This document shows positions 45,881 through 56,858 of a stretch of DNA of 64,000 nucleotides, in pieces. Location: positions 78,964,502 through 79,028,501 of the forward strand of contig CM036201.1 in NCBI GenBank assembly GCA_020631735.1, given 5' to 3'. Within the stretch, counting starts at the first letter, position 1. Each line of letters opens with the position of its first letter. The DNA comes from Saccharum officinarum (lineage: Eukaryota; Streptophyta; Magnoliopsida; Poales; Poaceae). The notes beneath the pieces are model-generated. The model made no database searches and was not told the DNA's origin. It was given only the letters and a program-made list of their open reading frames with translations. Position numbers and translations under genes: made by a program.

Positions 45881-46970
45881 TCTGGAACAGGTGGTGATGT
45901 TACCAGATTGTATGGATCACCGTCGAAATGTGCCTCGCACGGTCACTGCGAGCACCGAGATCATAGAGCATTTTCATCGAGGACGCGCAGAGAGGAGGCG
46001 GATGAAGGAGACCATACAATTGGGACTGAAGAAGGGGAAATCTGGGCGCGCTGCTGTAGAGAGCGAGGGGTGCGAGCACCGAGACGAGGAGCTGCGCCAG
46101 CACCGCGTCCTGTGGCCGACGCTTCCACCTCGGCCACAGCCGCGCCATGGCCGACGCCATGGCCCGTGGACCGGTGCTCGCCAGGGACGTCCCACGCGAC
46201 GCGGTGCAATCCGCCACCTCCGGATGCCTTTCCGTGCTCAGATGGAGAGAGAGCCTTCCGCCCTTCCACGTGTGACTAGAATGGGCCCAGTGTATGGATC
46301 ACTGAGTTTGGTTTATAAGAATTTTTAAGGAACTTTTGTCTTTAATTGTATTTGCTATAAAGATCAATGGTGTTTTGCTTTTTTTAATTTTATCAATTTA
46401 CCTCTATGTTTTCAGACGAAGACTTATGCCCCTTTGAAATGAAGGATCTTTTTTATGTTTCCTGTATTTTTCATGTAAAAATAAATTAATACCTATAAAA
46501 TTCCAATATGATTCCTACGAAATTCCCGCGTTCGTTCCAAAGCTGGCCTTAGTTTGTCCCTATGATGTTACAGTATTAAATAGTACCAATTCAGCTACAA
46601 AAGACAAGTATAACAATGTGGATTTACCTCTATTTTAAAATCAAACATTTGGACTAAATTTTGATATATTTTAAAATATTTAGGGATAGATGCATAATTA
46701 TAATTATGATACTAATCGTGGTGATTAGATCGTTAGTGAACAGCCAATAGGTGATAACAGTATATCGCTCCTTAGGGAGTGGACTTAGCCATATTATCCG
46801 AGGAGCACCTTGAACACCGAGACGAAGAGCAGTGCCAGCGGAATGTCCTAGGAGCGACACTTCCACTTTCACCACCGTTGTGCCATGGCTTTTCGTGAAC
46901 AAGTGCTCACTAGGAACTGCCCCAGTCCATGATTTTTTTGAGGGGGCAGCAGGGAAGGTCCGTACCTATT
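45881..46970. other. Intergenic DNA with two homologous GC-rich segments
   Basis: Segments at about 46075-46200 and 46805-46925 are diverged copies of one another: both run from CACCGAGACGARGAGC through CTTCCACYTYSRCCAC and GCCATGGC to a GTGCTC...AGGRAC block. No recognisable protein is encoded in any frame. The sequence between them is AT-rich. Confidence 0.4.
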
Positions 46971-48300
46971 TTTCTCTTTTTTTATTAATATATGCAGACA
47001 AAGAGTATTTACACAGAGGACACAAGCCTAAGGAGGGAGAGAGAGAGAGAGAGTACATTAAGAGTAATTCTCTAGCCACAAATTGAGTGGGCCCTTGATC
47101 TTCTGCTTAGCCTGGATGGCTTGATGCACACCAGGGCTAGGTCCTCCTTGAAATGGGTTTCCATCTTGTCATCGAGGGGCTTGCATTGTCAAAAATGATA
47201 TGATGTTATTTCTGGTTTTCCAGATGACCCAACAGTCTGTTATGACCACTTCTCTAAATATCGCGCTCTCAAAAAGGTTTATTGCATCAAGGATCATGTC
47301 TAGGGCCTGTAGAGTCAGATTCCAAATGATCGACACAGAGATCCAGCATGCTTGGATACAAGGGCACTCAAAAAAGAGATGCATGACTGTATCCTCTGAG
47401 CCACCGTTGCAAACACACACAAATGTAATAATCAAGATGTCTATTTTTCCTCCTTAAAAGGTTTATAGTGTTTGGTTTGTCTCTAAGGAGGAGCCAAACG
47501 AAGAACTTATGTTTGCCCAAATTTGCTAGCTGATCACTTCCATTTGAAGAGTGGAGAAATTTGTTGAATCCCTAACAACCGAGTGTATGCTTTGTTGGTC
47601 TGAAGGTGTTGGTTCCCCAAATGTATTGCCACTTGCCATGAACCATGGGGTCCCAAATTCTCTCTTGGATTAGGTAAAGGAGATCATTGAGTTGCTAAGA
47701 AGCTTGAGCTGACAAAGGGAGGCTGAAAATTGGGCTAGTTGTGTTATCCAAGAAGTATCTGCCTGAGCAGTTCAGCTTCTTTGCAGATGAGAAGAGTTGT
47801 GGGAAGCACTCCTAGAGAGTATTGATAGGCCACAGGTCTTCCTAGAATAGGGATGTGTCGCCTTTACTTGGAGAACACATTGCTAACTTTCTAAAGTCAA
47901 CTATGGGCTTGAGGATCTCTTTCCACTAGAAGTACCCCCGTGGGATTCCTTGCCTAAGTGGTGAGGTGTTGGATCTGCAGAGGTTATTCTAGGTCAGCGT
48001 CGCTGAAGGGATGTCCACATGGTTATAGAATTTATCAAGGAATTTAAGGAGGAGCATTGTGTTCTGGGTTCTTAGATCTATTATTCCAAGTCCTTCCTAG
48101 TCTTTAGGTTTGCAAGTTGTGTCCTAGGTAGCTAGGAAAGAATCTTTTTTGTGGATTTCTCCTCCACTCCAAAGTCAATGTTGTCGTGTCACTATTTAGT
48201 CTAGCCCCTCGCCTCTGGGGTTGGGGTAGGTAGGGAAGGAGATGAGATGAGCATTGATGGTTTTTGTTTCCGATAGAATCAAGCACGACATCCTTACCAT
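46971..48300 (-). mobile_element. LINE relic: C-terminal ORF2 (zf-RVT) and 3' end
   Basis: The minus strand encodes, in pieces, HKFFVWLLLRDKPNTINLLR followed by CVCNGGSEDTVMHLFFECPC and a CWVIWKTRNN block, the reverse-transcriptase zinc-binding region and C-terminus typical of plant LINE ORF2. Frame changes and stops break it. A T run on the plus strand at 46982-46989 is the poly(A) end of the minus-strand element. The 5' limit (about 48300) is approximate, and the reverse transcriptase core is not recognisable. Confidence 0.7.
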
Positions 48301-49500
48301 GGGTAAGGATATTCTAATATCTCCGTATTTTTTCTGATATCGACAACTTTTATTTAGTTCCAGATTTTCCTTATGGCATTGTCGGATAAGTGTGGTCCCG
48401 TAGACTGCCCGTTACAACAAAGACGCCCGAATCTTTGTTCCTTCCTGCTCCTTAAATGCTATTCATAGTTGTGGCGGACCGTTTTGTTGCCTGGTTCATA
48501 ATAGGGGCAAGCAGTGCCAATTTGGTTGCCTTTTTCATCAAGCCAGGCTGGCTGCTGCGGATGTGCAAACCCTCCTCCACCCACCCCCACCCAGCTAGGC
48601 TCCAAGGAAACGTGACAATCGACCGTTTTTACCGTGCCTAGCTCACGTGGCGTGAGCGAGTGATGGAGCAGCACACGGCGCGTGAAATAGAGAGATGTGG
48701 ACGCGGCCATATACAGGTAACCAAACGACAGCTCCATATAGCTAGGCTAAAATGACTCGGTAGCAATCTACATGTGCTAGGCCTGGCCCTAGGTAGCCTG
48801 GCTCTAGGATATGAGCCTAGCTCCGTCCATACAAGAACCAAACGTACCCTGTTGGTGTGGTCTAAAGATAGACCTGCGGTGCATCATTTAACAAGTTTAT
48901 GAAAGTACGATGCACCACTTAACAAGTTCAAAGATCTAGAAATACATTTTCAAAGTTACGTGATCTAAACGGCATCCCTGGACAAGTCAACGAGCACAAG
49001 ATTTTTCTAAGTGGTTGGTAGCTTTTTTTTTCATGACCGGCATGCCGTGCCCGGACGCAGGGGAGGAGCGTTGCATCCGTCCCACAAGCACGAAGCACGA
49101 CCGCCGTCCGATTCGTAAGCATGGCTGTAGCCGGTGCGTGCACCGTGCAGGCTAAGCGCCGCACGTACGGAAGTGCATTGCATCAGCATGCCTTTCTCGC
49201 GGTTTCAGTTGGCGGAAATGGCATGCGTGATTCTCGAGGGCAACCTTTTGGATCGTCTCCTCGAGACCTGCATGACAATGACGACGATAATATAAAGTCG
49301 AAGTCGTTCTCCTTCCACACCGGCCTGCCAGCCATTGTGTTTGTGTGTTGTTAGCAGTTTAGCGATGATCCGCATCAGTTTTGAGCAAATTATGCTTAAA
49401 AAGATACGACTCGACAGTTACCGGAGTCCGGAAACTGGTTTTGGCATACATTTGCATGCATCCACCTTGCCTTTGCGTGCAACACATGAAGCTTGAAGCA
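48301..49500. other. Intergenic DNA
   Basis: A short duplication GATGCACCATTTAACAAG / GATGCACCACTTAACAAG occurs near 48880 and 48909. No gene, RNA or bounded transposon is recognised. Small open frames here lack any protein-like pattern. Confidence 0.4.
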
Positions 49501-49642
49501 TTATACTTACCCCCCGTTTGGTCGTCGCGACGTCCGTGGTTCCTGCCGCGCGGCGTGCTCCAAGTTCCTAGCTGTGCCTGTGTATGTTTATGTTCTACCG
49601 CAATGGTTTGTTTCGTTGTATTTGACCTTGCCGGCATTGTTA

Positions 49643-50230
49643 CTAGCAGATGCTTTGCTGCTAGCGCTTTCTTTGTCGACGGATGCTTCGCCGTCGTTGT
49701 TGTTGGCCCCTCTTTGGCCGGTTTAGTTTCCAGAAAATTTTGCAAAAATTTTCAGATTTCCCGTCACATCGAATCTTTAAACACATGCATGAAGCATTAA
49801 ATATAGATAAAAAATAAAACTAATTACACAGTTTAGACGAAATGGACGAGACGAATCTTTTAAGCCTAATTAGACCATGATTGGACACTAATTGTCAAAT
49901 AACAACGAAACGTGCTACAGGGTCATTTTGCAAAAAATTTTGCAACTGAACAAGCCCTTTGATAGATACTTTGCTGCTGAGAGTATCTTGGCTGCTCCCC
50001 GCTACGGATGCTTTGCCGTAGGGGGTGTCTTTCTTCCCTGACGGATGCTTAGTCGTCTGTGGATCCCTGGCGGGTGCTTTGCCGCCATTGGCTTTTTGGC
50101 CCCCTCTCTGGTAGATGCTTTGCTGCCGAGAGTGTGCTGACCCGTTTCTTGGCGGATGCTTTGCCGCCGTGGTCGCTCGGTTCGTTGGCGGATGCTTTGT
50201 CGCCGTTCTCTGGGTGGATACTTTGCCACC
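49643..50230 (+). repeat. Array of short hairpins with co-varying stems
   Basis: Nine units share a loop core ATGCTTTG (or a near variant), each bracketed by self-complementary arms that differ from unit to unit: CTAGCAG/CTGCTAG (49643-49664), CGACGG/CCGTCG (49677-49696), CTACGG/CCGTAG (50002-50021), GACGG/TCGTC (50040-50057), GGCGG/CCGCC (50069-50086 and 50151-50168), GGTAG/CTGCC (50110-50127), GGCGG/TCGCC (50187-50204) and GGTGG/CCACC (50213-50230). A diverged tenth (GATACT/AGTATC) lies at 49965-49987. Pairing is kept while the bases change. A MITE (49717-49956) splits the array. The array precedes what looks like a poly(A)-tailed retroelement end near 50470. Confidence 0.8.
49717..49956 (-). 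mobile_element. High-copy grass MITE, copy 4, inside the hairpin array
   Basis: It is flanked by a 5-bp duplication CTTTG (49712-49716 and 49957-49961). Ends are GCCGGTTTAGTTTCC and GAACAAGCC. Internal hallmarks are CGAGACGAATCTTTTAAGCC, AATTAGACCATGATTGG and ATGCATGAAGCATTAAAT. It interrupts the hairpin array and so is younger than the array. Confidence 0.65.
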
Positions 50231-50475
50231 ACGGCTCAGTCTTTTGCGTAGGAAACCATTGCGTTCTTGTTTTTATCGCAGACACAGGGGCAGGTCTAGG
50301 GTGTTGAAGACAGTCGCTCTCTCTTTGTATCTTTTATTGTTCCTATGTTTATCCCAGGTTACTCACTGCTATCTTAGTGGTTTATAATTTGTGTTATAAG
50401 GGTTCTCTCATAGCTGACTTGTAATTCACTCATCTTAATGAAAAACGGGCTATATCCCCGATCACGAAAAAAATA
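50231..50475 (+). mobile_element. Probable 3' end of a non-LTR retroelement
   Basis: The sequence after the hairpin array ends CATCTTAATGAAAAACGGGC, then ATCCCCGATCACGAAAAAAA. Plant LINEs often end with a TTAATGAAA-like stretch and a short tail such as this. No coding sequence of a LINE is seen upstream, so assignment is weak. If correct, the hairpin array would be in its 3'UTR. Confidence 0.3.
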
Positions 50476-51631
50476 CTATATTCCTATAGTTTATATATAC
50501 ATATGCATATAGCCAAGTAAAATAGCGAGGTTTCAGTTGTCGATCATATGAACCTGCGGCATAAACTTTGCTTAATATATATCTATCTCATCAACATCAA
50601 ACAGCACGCCGCACGCATATATATCTCAAGCACAAACAAACAAGAAACAAAGTTCCCGAATAGAACAGTTTGTTTCACTGAACTGGATATACGGTTAGTG
50701 CCAGCCTCTGCCAACCCATGGCTAGTTCAACAAGTCAAGTGCATGCATCACTATCACGCTAACCAATTTACTCATGATGCATTTAAATTTATTTCCTTCC
50801 CTGGATATGAATGTGATCTAGTAGTCTTTGAAAACCCATTGACAGATGTACTGTGATTCAGGAAAAAAACTAAATGACATTGACAGATGTACTGTGATTC
50901 AGAAAAAAAAAATTAATGACAGGTTGTCATCATCACACACAAACCGATTCTTTATGTACGAGTTGTTATGCGAACGGGTCTGTAGCCTAGTTGTTACAAG
51001 AGCGTCAGTATTGGCAAATATTCCACAACGATTTAACGACGTTGTGCTTTGAGTAGTAGGCGATGTTCCCGTCGATAGCGAAACGCCTGTCTCAAGGATT
51101 TGCCGGCCCAGTTTTCGAATATGCTCCTAGGAATAAGGTTTGTGTGCGTTGGTAGGGGTGAGTGTTTATGTTGTGACTGAGTTGTCCTGTGTAGTCGGGG
51201 AAAAAATAGTAAGTGAAGCATGTATTGGAACGACATTCTTTAACTTCATCCAAGTTTCTTCATCAATAACTCGTCATCACACACACACACGAACATGCAT
51301 GCTCAAAGTCTTTTTGCCCTATGATATGATCCAGACCTGTAAGCTAAATTAAACCTGACGACAGTTTTTGAAGACGAAAAGGAACAAAGCATATAACACT
51401 CGCGACGACCTAGCTACTTAAGAGACCCAATTAATGCAACCCTAGCAAACTATGAAATTTGAAATTGGAATTCGTCTCCTTCAAATCCCTTCTTTCCTTT
51501 CCTAGTATAGATAGACTGATAGAGATAGATCATCCTTGATGCCAGCGCGCACCGCTGCTGACGCGGCCGCCAGGTAGGGCCCCGGGGCATCTGGCGGTCG
51601 ACTCGATGGGAACGTTGGCTGGTGTACGTCG
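50476..51631. other. Intergenic DNA with a SINE-like head and a 41-bp tandem duplication
   Basis: CATTGACAGATGTACTGTGA is duplicated at 50837 and 50878 (period 41). At 50976-51190 a GGTCTGTAGCCTAGTTGTTA segment resembles the A-box region of the SINE at 6357, followed by GATGTTCCCGTCGATAGCG and GATTTGCCGGCCCAG, which I associate with a grass SINE 3' portion. The B-box region seems deleted. The tail near 51535-51631 is the 3' flank of the next gene. Confidence 0.35.
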
Positions 51632-52120
51632 TCACGCGGCGGGCCTGGGCCCCGCCTCCAGCACCGACCGCCAGAGCGGGTCCACGTCGCCGTCGCCGGC
51701 CATTGCTAGCCATGCGTCCACATCGTCGAACAGGGTCCACTTGCTGGGCGGCGCGGAGAGGCGGTCGCCGGGCACCCCGATCGCCGCGGCGCGCCCGTCC
51801 ACGAGCGAGCGGAAGAACACGTCCCGGAGCTCCCACCCGCCGCCGCCGCTCGCCACACCGAGCCCGCCACGGCACTTCTGCCATGGGAAATCGAACACCC
51901 CCTCGGGCCGCTGCCACGCCGCCCCGGGCCCGGCCTCGCCGCCGCCGGCTGCCGGAGCGGGTGCCTGAGCCACGGCCGCTGCCGGCGCCATCTCCTCGAA
52001 GGCCACCTCCGCCACCGCGTCTGCCACCCGCTGCTGCTTCCGTCGCCTCCCCGTCGCCGCCGCTGCAGACTCCTCCCCCTGCCGCGCGCGCTTCCTGTCG
52101 CCCTCCTGCTGCCGATCCAT
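51632..52120 (-). CDS. Unrecognised 162-aa protein with conserved-looking C-terminal module
   Basis: The ATG at 52120 (minus strand) opens a 162-residue protein. The N-terminus is basic and could hold a nuclear localisation signal (DRKRAR near residue 8, GRRRKQQR near 24). Residues 45-65 are Ala/Pro/Gly-rich. The C-terminal half looks like a compact conserved module: VFDFPWQK (75-82), WELRDVFFRSLVDGRAAAIG (96-115), VPGDRL, and LFDDVDAWLAMAGDGDVDPL (130-149). I believe proteins with this module exist in other plants but cannot name the family. The chosen start is supported by a probable intron acceptor 8 bases upstream, which makes in-frame upstream codons intronic. It is intact and GC-rich, as usual for grass coding sequence. 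Function unknown. Confidence 0.75.
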   Translation of the reverse strand: MDRQQEGDRKRARQGEESAAAATGRRRKQQRVADAVAEVAFEEMAPAAAVAQAPAPAAGGGEAGPGAAWQRPEGVFDFPWQKCRGGLGVASGGGGWELRDVFFRSLVDGRAAAIGVPGDRLSAPPSKWTLFDDVDAWLAMAGDGDVDPLWRSVLEAGPRPAA

Positions 52121-52128
52121 GCGCGCCG

Positions 52129-52426
52129 CTAATAACAGCACATGCAACAACATTTCATCACCTCCAAGACAAGGAATCGCCCCATGCCATGCATGGAAGA
52201 ACGACGACGCGACACGAACGATGACAACACAAGGAGAGAAGAGAGCACGCAGCGCATGCATTCCATTACGCACCTGATCGATCCGAGCAAGGATGATGGC
52301 GTGGTTGTGCGGAGGCAGACGACATCGTCGTCACCTCGTCTCGGAGAGGGAGAGGAGGCGGGCGGTGGTGGTTGGTGTATGTATGAGCTGTGTGTCCAAG
52401 GGTTGTGTGGATGGATATCTATATAT
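52129..52426 (-). promoter_or_regulatory. Promoter TATA and probable 5'UTR intron of the 162-aa gene
   Basis: On the minus strand TATATATA lies at 52419-52426. A donor CAG/GTGCGT is at plus 52276-52268, and an acceptor TTATTAG ends at plus 52129, followed by CGGCGCGC and the ATG. This suggests a 5'UTR intron of about 145 bases (52273-52129). Leader introns are common in grass genes and can enhance expression. No transcript evidence is available. Confidence 0.45.
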
Positions 52427-52894
52427 ACACGCCATGGACTGGCCGGGGCTGTGGGTAGGATGATGAGAGGCAGAGGCTGATGGGCGAGCGTTTAGCACGG
52501 CCTGCGCCCTAAGCACACTGGATCAGAACAATCTACCATGCCATGTGGTCGATTTTTTTGTAATTAATAATCACGAATTTACTAGCCTTCCTAAATACTC
52601 TAGCTATAGTCTATAGTGTGTGTGTGTGTGTGTGTGTGGTATTGGAAGAAGATTTCGTGGTTTTGATGGCCAACTTTGAGAAAGATTTGGGGTGCATATA
52701 GGGTGTGCATTGAATTCAATCTAAGGGGAGTGTGTGAGAGGCTTGATTTAGAGGAATGTAGCTAATGCAATCAATAAGTTTTTCTTCATTCTATCATGGT
52801 ACTTGTGGATAGTTGCAATCTGGCATTGGCAGAAAAAAAAAACTATACTATATGGATACCTTCTTTCTTAATTAAAAAAGATCTGTAACTACCT
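52427..52894. other. Upstream intergenic DNA with a (GT)n microsatellite
   Basis: A GT/TG dinucleotide run occupies 52616-52638. No other feature is seen. Confidence 0.5.
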
Positions 52895-54000
52895 GTTGGG
52901 CTGCTGGTGAAGGAAAACATTGGTTACCGGATCTTTCCATGAGATCTGCACTGAGATCTGTGTTGGTCAACGGATCGTAGCATGCACATGCTCGACTCCA
53001 AGATCCCCTATGGCCACTAGCGTAATGGCGCTAATGGAGATGGCAAAGAAAACGTCATACTAAGGTAAGGAGGAGATATAAGCCATAAGAGTAGAAGGGT
53101 GGTGTGCTTTGATGACCGCAGGCGCCTGCAAGTAACCAGCTGGAGGCGTCAGTTACCGTATCTTGCCATGAGATTTGCACTGAGATCTGTGTTGGTCAAC
53201 GCATCGTAGTATGCACATGCTCGACTCCGAGATCCCTATGGCCACTGGCGTAATGGCGCTAGTGCAGATGATAAAGAGAATGTCACACTAAGGTAAGGAG
53301 GAGATACAAGCCATAAGAGTACAAGCGTGGTGTGCTTTGATGACTGCAGATGCCTGCAAGTACCTGTTGGAGACGTCGATTACTGTATCTTGCCATGAGA
53401 TCTGCATTGAGATCTATGTTGGTCAAAGCATCATAGCATGCACATGCTCAACTCCAAGATCCCTATGGCCACTGGTGTAACGGCACTAGCGGAGATGACA
53501 AAGAGAAATCACACATTCACACTAAGGTAAGGAGGAGATACAAGCCATAATAGTAGAAAGGCGTGGTGTGCTTTGATGACCGCAGGCGCCTGCAAGTACC
53601 TGCTAGAGACGTCGATTGCGCCGTATCTTGTCACGAGATCATGTGTTGGTCAATGCAATCGTAGCATTCGTCACACTCAACTCCAAGATCCCCATGGCTG
53701 CTGGCACAACGGCGCTAGCAAAAATGACAAAGACAAAATCACACCAAGGTAAAGACAAAATCACACCAAGGTAAGGAAGAGACACAAGCCATAAGAGTTG
53801 AATTGTGGTGTTGCTTTGATGATCGTAGGCGCCTGCAATTACCTATTGGCAAACAAAATGTCAGTTACCGCATCTTGTCATGAGATCTACACTGAGATAT
53901 GTGTTTCTCAACTCCATTGCTAGCAGAGATGAAAAGAGAACATCAACCAAGGTAAGGGGAAGACACAAGCCATAAGAGTAGAAGGGTGTTGTTGTTGTTG
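52895..54000 (+). repeat. Tandem array, about 4.7 copies of a roughly 235-bp unit
   Basis: The marker GATGACYGCAGRYGCCTGCA occurs at 53111, 53339, 53575 and, diverged, 53818 (periods 228, 236 and 243). Each unit also has CCATGAGATYTGCACTGAGA, GCATGCACATGCTCGACTCC, TATGGCCACTGGCGTAATGG and ACTAAGGTAAGGAGGAGATA in the same order. A partial first unit starts near 52895 and a partial last one ends near 54000 in a GTTGTTGTTGTTG run. The last copies are the most diverged. No open frame runs through it. Confidence 0.85.
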
Positions 54001-54010
54001 ATGAATGTAG

Positions 54011-55253
54011 ACGTCCATGGAGACGAAGGGGACCGAAGACGAGCACTTCCCCATTACGATTGTGGCATGGGTAGCAAGATCAATCGAAGATGGGCCTACT
54101 AAAATTGTTGTAATGTGGCTACAATAGGTGAATTGAAGCAAAATCGGAAGGAAGGTCGATACCTGCAAATCGATTGTACGATTTATAGCACCAGTATCAA
54201 GATTGGTCGAAGTGATGAGGTAGCTAAACTGTTGCGGTATGGCTATGAGAGGCGTTGGTTGAGGTAAACTTGGAAAGTATGGGAGGTCGATGCACTAGTG
54301 GCGAGAGGTTGAAGGAGGGATATGCTGGCTCCGCTATATATTGCAGCCGCCGAGTACTGAGTAGGATGTGAGGGAAGAAAATATGCGAGTAAGAAAGCGA
54401 TTAAATAGAATGATGGACCAAAGTAACAGTGGGAGGATCGTCATCACGGTTAATTCTGGAAACCTTTGTTGTTCATCTATGCACCAGAGTCGTCATAATG
54501 GTTAATTCTAGAAATCTTTGTAACTCTATTTTTATCTTTTTAAATTATATTTCTCATGAGGGAGAGGGACACTCTTCTAATCTAATTATAGAGTATATTA
54601 TAACTAGCTAGTTCGATTAGTATTATAAGGGGAAAATAACAAAGGGCAACTTAGGTACTGAAAGACGAGTCTTCACGGGGTCTCATGCATTTTGCTCCAT
54701 CTATATCTTTGGGCTCCCACAGACTAATATCTGAGCACCCTGCGTTAGGCGGCAGAAATCCGGAGCTACTAGCAAACTTGGCAGGTACCTACGCAAGGTA
54801 TAGCCAACGTGACACCATTTCTGTCATCACCTCGTCTCCATGACATCCTCATCCTGCCCACCCCCCTACCCACCCACCGGTGCATGCATGGGCTACGTGC
54901 GTCGGCTGTGGCGTCTCGGTCACGTACGCCAAGAAAAACGGCCACACACAAACTGGCAGCCAGTGAAAGGTGAAAAAACTCCAGGTAGTACGTTGCAGCT
55001 GTTTCCGCGATCATAGCAGGCGTGTTGCAGCTGTTCTGTGGGCTGTCACTCACACTCTCTCACATTTCAGTTACCAACATCTCGGTGACATACTTCCTGA
55101 AAACCAGGACTCGCCGGAACTATTCTTTGTAGCGATACAAAGTGGTTCGTCAAGGAATCCGTAAAAAGATTTAATTTTCAAGATATATAAACTATGGGAC
55201 GGATTATGTGAGTCAATATAATAAGCAAGATTGTAGATTATGATAACAATCTA
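54011..55253. other. Intergenic DNA
   Basis: A duplication CGTCATMAYGGTTAATTCT followed by RGAAAYCTTTGT occurs near 54439 and 54492. An open frame on the minus strand at 54769-55053 shows no family pattern. Nothing else is supported. Confidence 0.35.
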
Positions 55254-55511
55254 CTCCCCTTGTCCCAAAATAAGTGATATTTTAGGTTTGTCCTAAATCA
55301 AACCATTTCAAGTTTGACTAAATTTATATAAAAAAAATACTAATGTTTATGATACCAAAAAAGTATTATTGGATTTGTCATGAAATATATGTTTATATTC
55401 TACCTGCTCAGTGTCCTAAATATGAATGTTCTTTTCTATAAATTTGGTCAAACTAGAAATGGTTTGACTTAGGACAAACCTAAAACATCACTTATTTTGG
55501 GACGGAGGGAG
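55254..55511. mobile_element. Stowaway MITE (Tc1/mariner type)
   Basis: The right terminus in complement reads CTCCCTCCGTCCCAAAATAA, the classic Stowaway end. The left end is the slightly changed CTCCCCTTGTCCCAAAATAA. TA dinucleotides flank both sides (55252-55253 and 55512-55513). The inverted symmetry continues inward (AAGTGATATTTTAGGTTTGT with its complement). 258 bp, non-coding. Confidence 0.88.
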
Positions 55512-55513
55512 TA

Positions 55514-56046
55514 GCTAGTTTGGATCCTGAGATTATTATACAGGTGTATTATTCTTAGTTGGACTTATAATCTAAAAACCATGTTTGAGATGGATTATAG
55601 GATTACAATAACCCGTGGTTATATTATATATATTATTACAAATGATACGGTACTCCGATCCCTTCACTTAGAGCACCTCCAATACTTCTAAAATAAAAAC
55701 AATTGGTAATTTGATGAATTTCAAGTGGCTAAAAAAACTTGGGAGCATATTTGTTGGCTTCCTCCAACAGTTTCTAATCATATCAAAATTAAATTGTAAA
55801 AAATAAAAAGGTTTACCTCATTCAATGGATCATATATGCATCAATTAGATGTAAAAAATCTTTATATGTATGGTTTCATTATTTATCCTATTATAGAAAA
55901 TTAAAATAAATAAAATATACATTTGACCTTTTACCTTTTATAGGCGATAATAGATGATTCTAACCATCTGATCTAATTAAATAAATGACTTACAATTATT
56001 TAGAAGTACCACACCAAAGCCTATATTATAAAACAACCTATAATAA
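55514..56046. other. AT-rich MITE-like sequence
   Basis: It begins with GTTTGGATCCTGAGATTATT, and 56030-56046 plus 56872-56930 contain complementary TAATCT/CAGATTAT motifs, so an older MITE probably spans this region and the LINE insertion. Ends were not resolved. Confidence 0.3.
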
Positions 56047-56059
56047 TCTAGGATGTTTT

Positions 56060-56858
56060 TTTTACGAAAAAGGAGAGAGCTCTATTGATTACTCATGAAA
56101 TAAATTACATTCTTTCGCAATCAACGACTCCACGCATTGGGGAACCTGCGCATGCCACACTGCTGAGTGTGACGTCGCCAACTGCGCGAGTTCCGGAGCG
56201 ACTTCATTTTGCTCTCTCCTCACATATTGGAATCTCACCTTGCTAGCATTCTAGACACATGTTTTATATCATTTACAATAAAAGCAAGTTGCGATTTATC
56301 CACACCTGGACGACAAGCAGCTAGAACAACCGATAAGCAGTCAGACACAATAATGGTTTTACTCCGTGACCATTCCAAAGCCAGTCGCACCCCTTCTAAC
56401 CGAGCTAAGGCTTCAACCTCCTCTGCATTCATCCCATCAAAGATGGCCTTTGAAGCATAAAAAATAGCCATACCTGCACTGTCCCTTATCACAATACCAA
56501 TGCCCGCACGTCCAGTTTCTAGGTCAAAAGCTCCATCGACATTAACTTTCACCCAACTTGTTCAGGAGACTTCCATCTTTCTGATAATTGCCGAGCTTTA
56601 CTTTTTTCTTTGTCCTCCCTGCTTTGTTCATATTCTAACAGGATAGGGTTTTTTCCTTTCATATCCTCCTTCACTATCTGGCAATGGCTCAATTGCAGAG
56701 ATTCAGCATAATTTAGTAGAAACCTGACAGATACAGACACAGGTATTAGTTTAGCACCATGGGTCACGTCGTTTCTCAAAAATCATGTCCTCCATAATAT
56801 AATAGCCGTCAGCTATGCCATTTGTTTTGGAATATGGCTCAAAAGATGAAGTAACCAT
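56060..56858 (-). mobile_element. 5'-truncated LINE with 13-bp target duplication
   Basis: The perfect 13-bp direct repeat TCTAGGATGTTTT occurs at 56047-56059 and 56859-56871. The insert ends on the minus strand in an A run (plus T run about 56056-56062). It encodes the C-terminal ORF2 region: an ILWRTxFLRNDVTHG-like block, then an RNase H-like domain (KVNVDGAFDLETGRAGIGIV, SAGMAIFYASKAIFDGMNAE, ALEWSRSKTIIVSDC) from 56552 to 56235. Stops and a frameshift near 56550 inactivate it. The truncated 5' end, tail and duplication are the signature of target-primed reverse transcription. Confidence 0.85.

Noticed and set aside
49643..50230. CRISPR-like reading of the hairpin array
   Set aside because: Units are not identical repeats with regular unique spacers, arms vary, spacing is irregular and the genome is a plant nuclear genome.
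50002..50285. Minus-strand frames with repeated AKHPP / RQSIRQ words
   Set aside because: The words come from the hairpin repeats in DNA; no start, domain or conservation supports a protein.
54769..55053. 94-codon minus-strand frame with a hydrophobic stretch
   Set aside because: No signal-peptide-like start, no homology pattern, and no promoter elements nearby.
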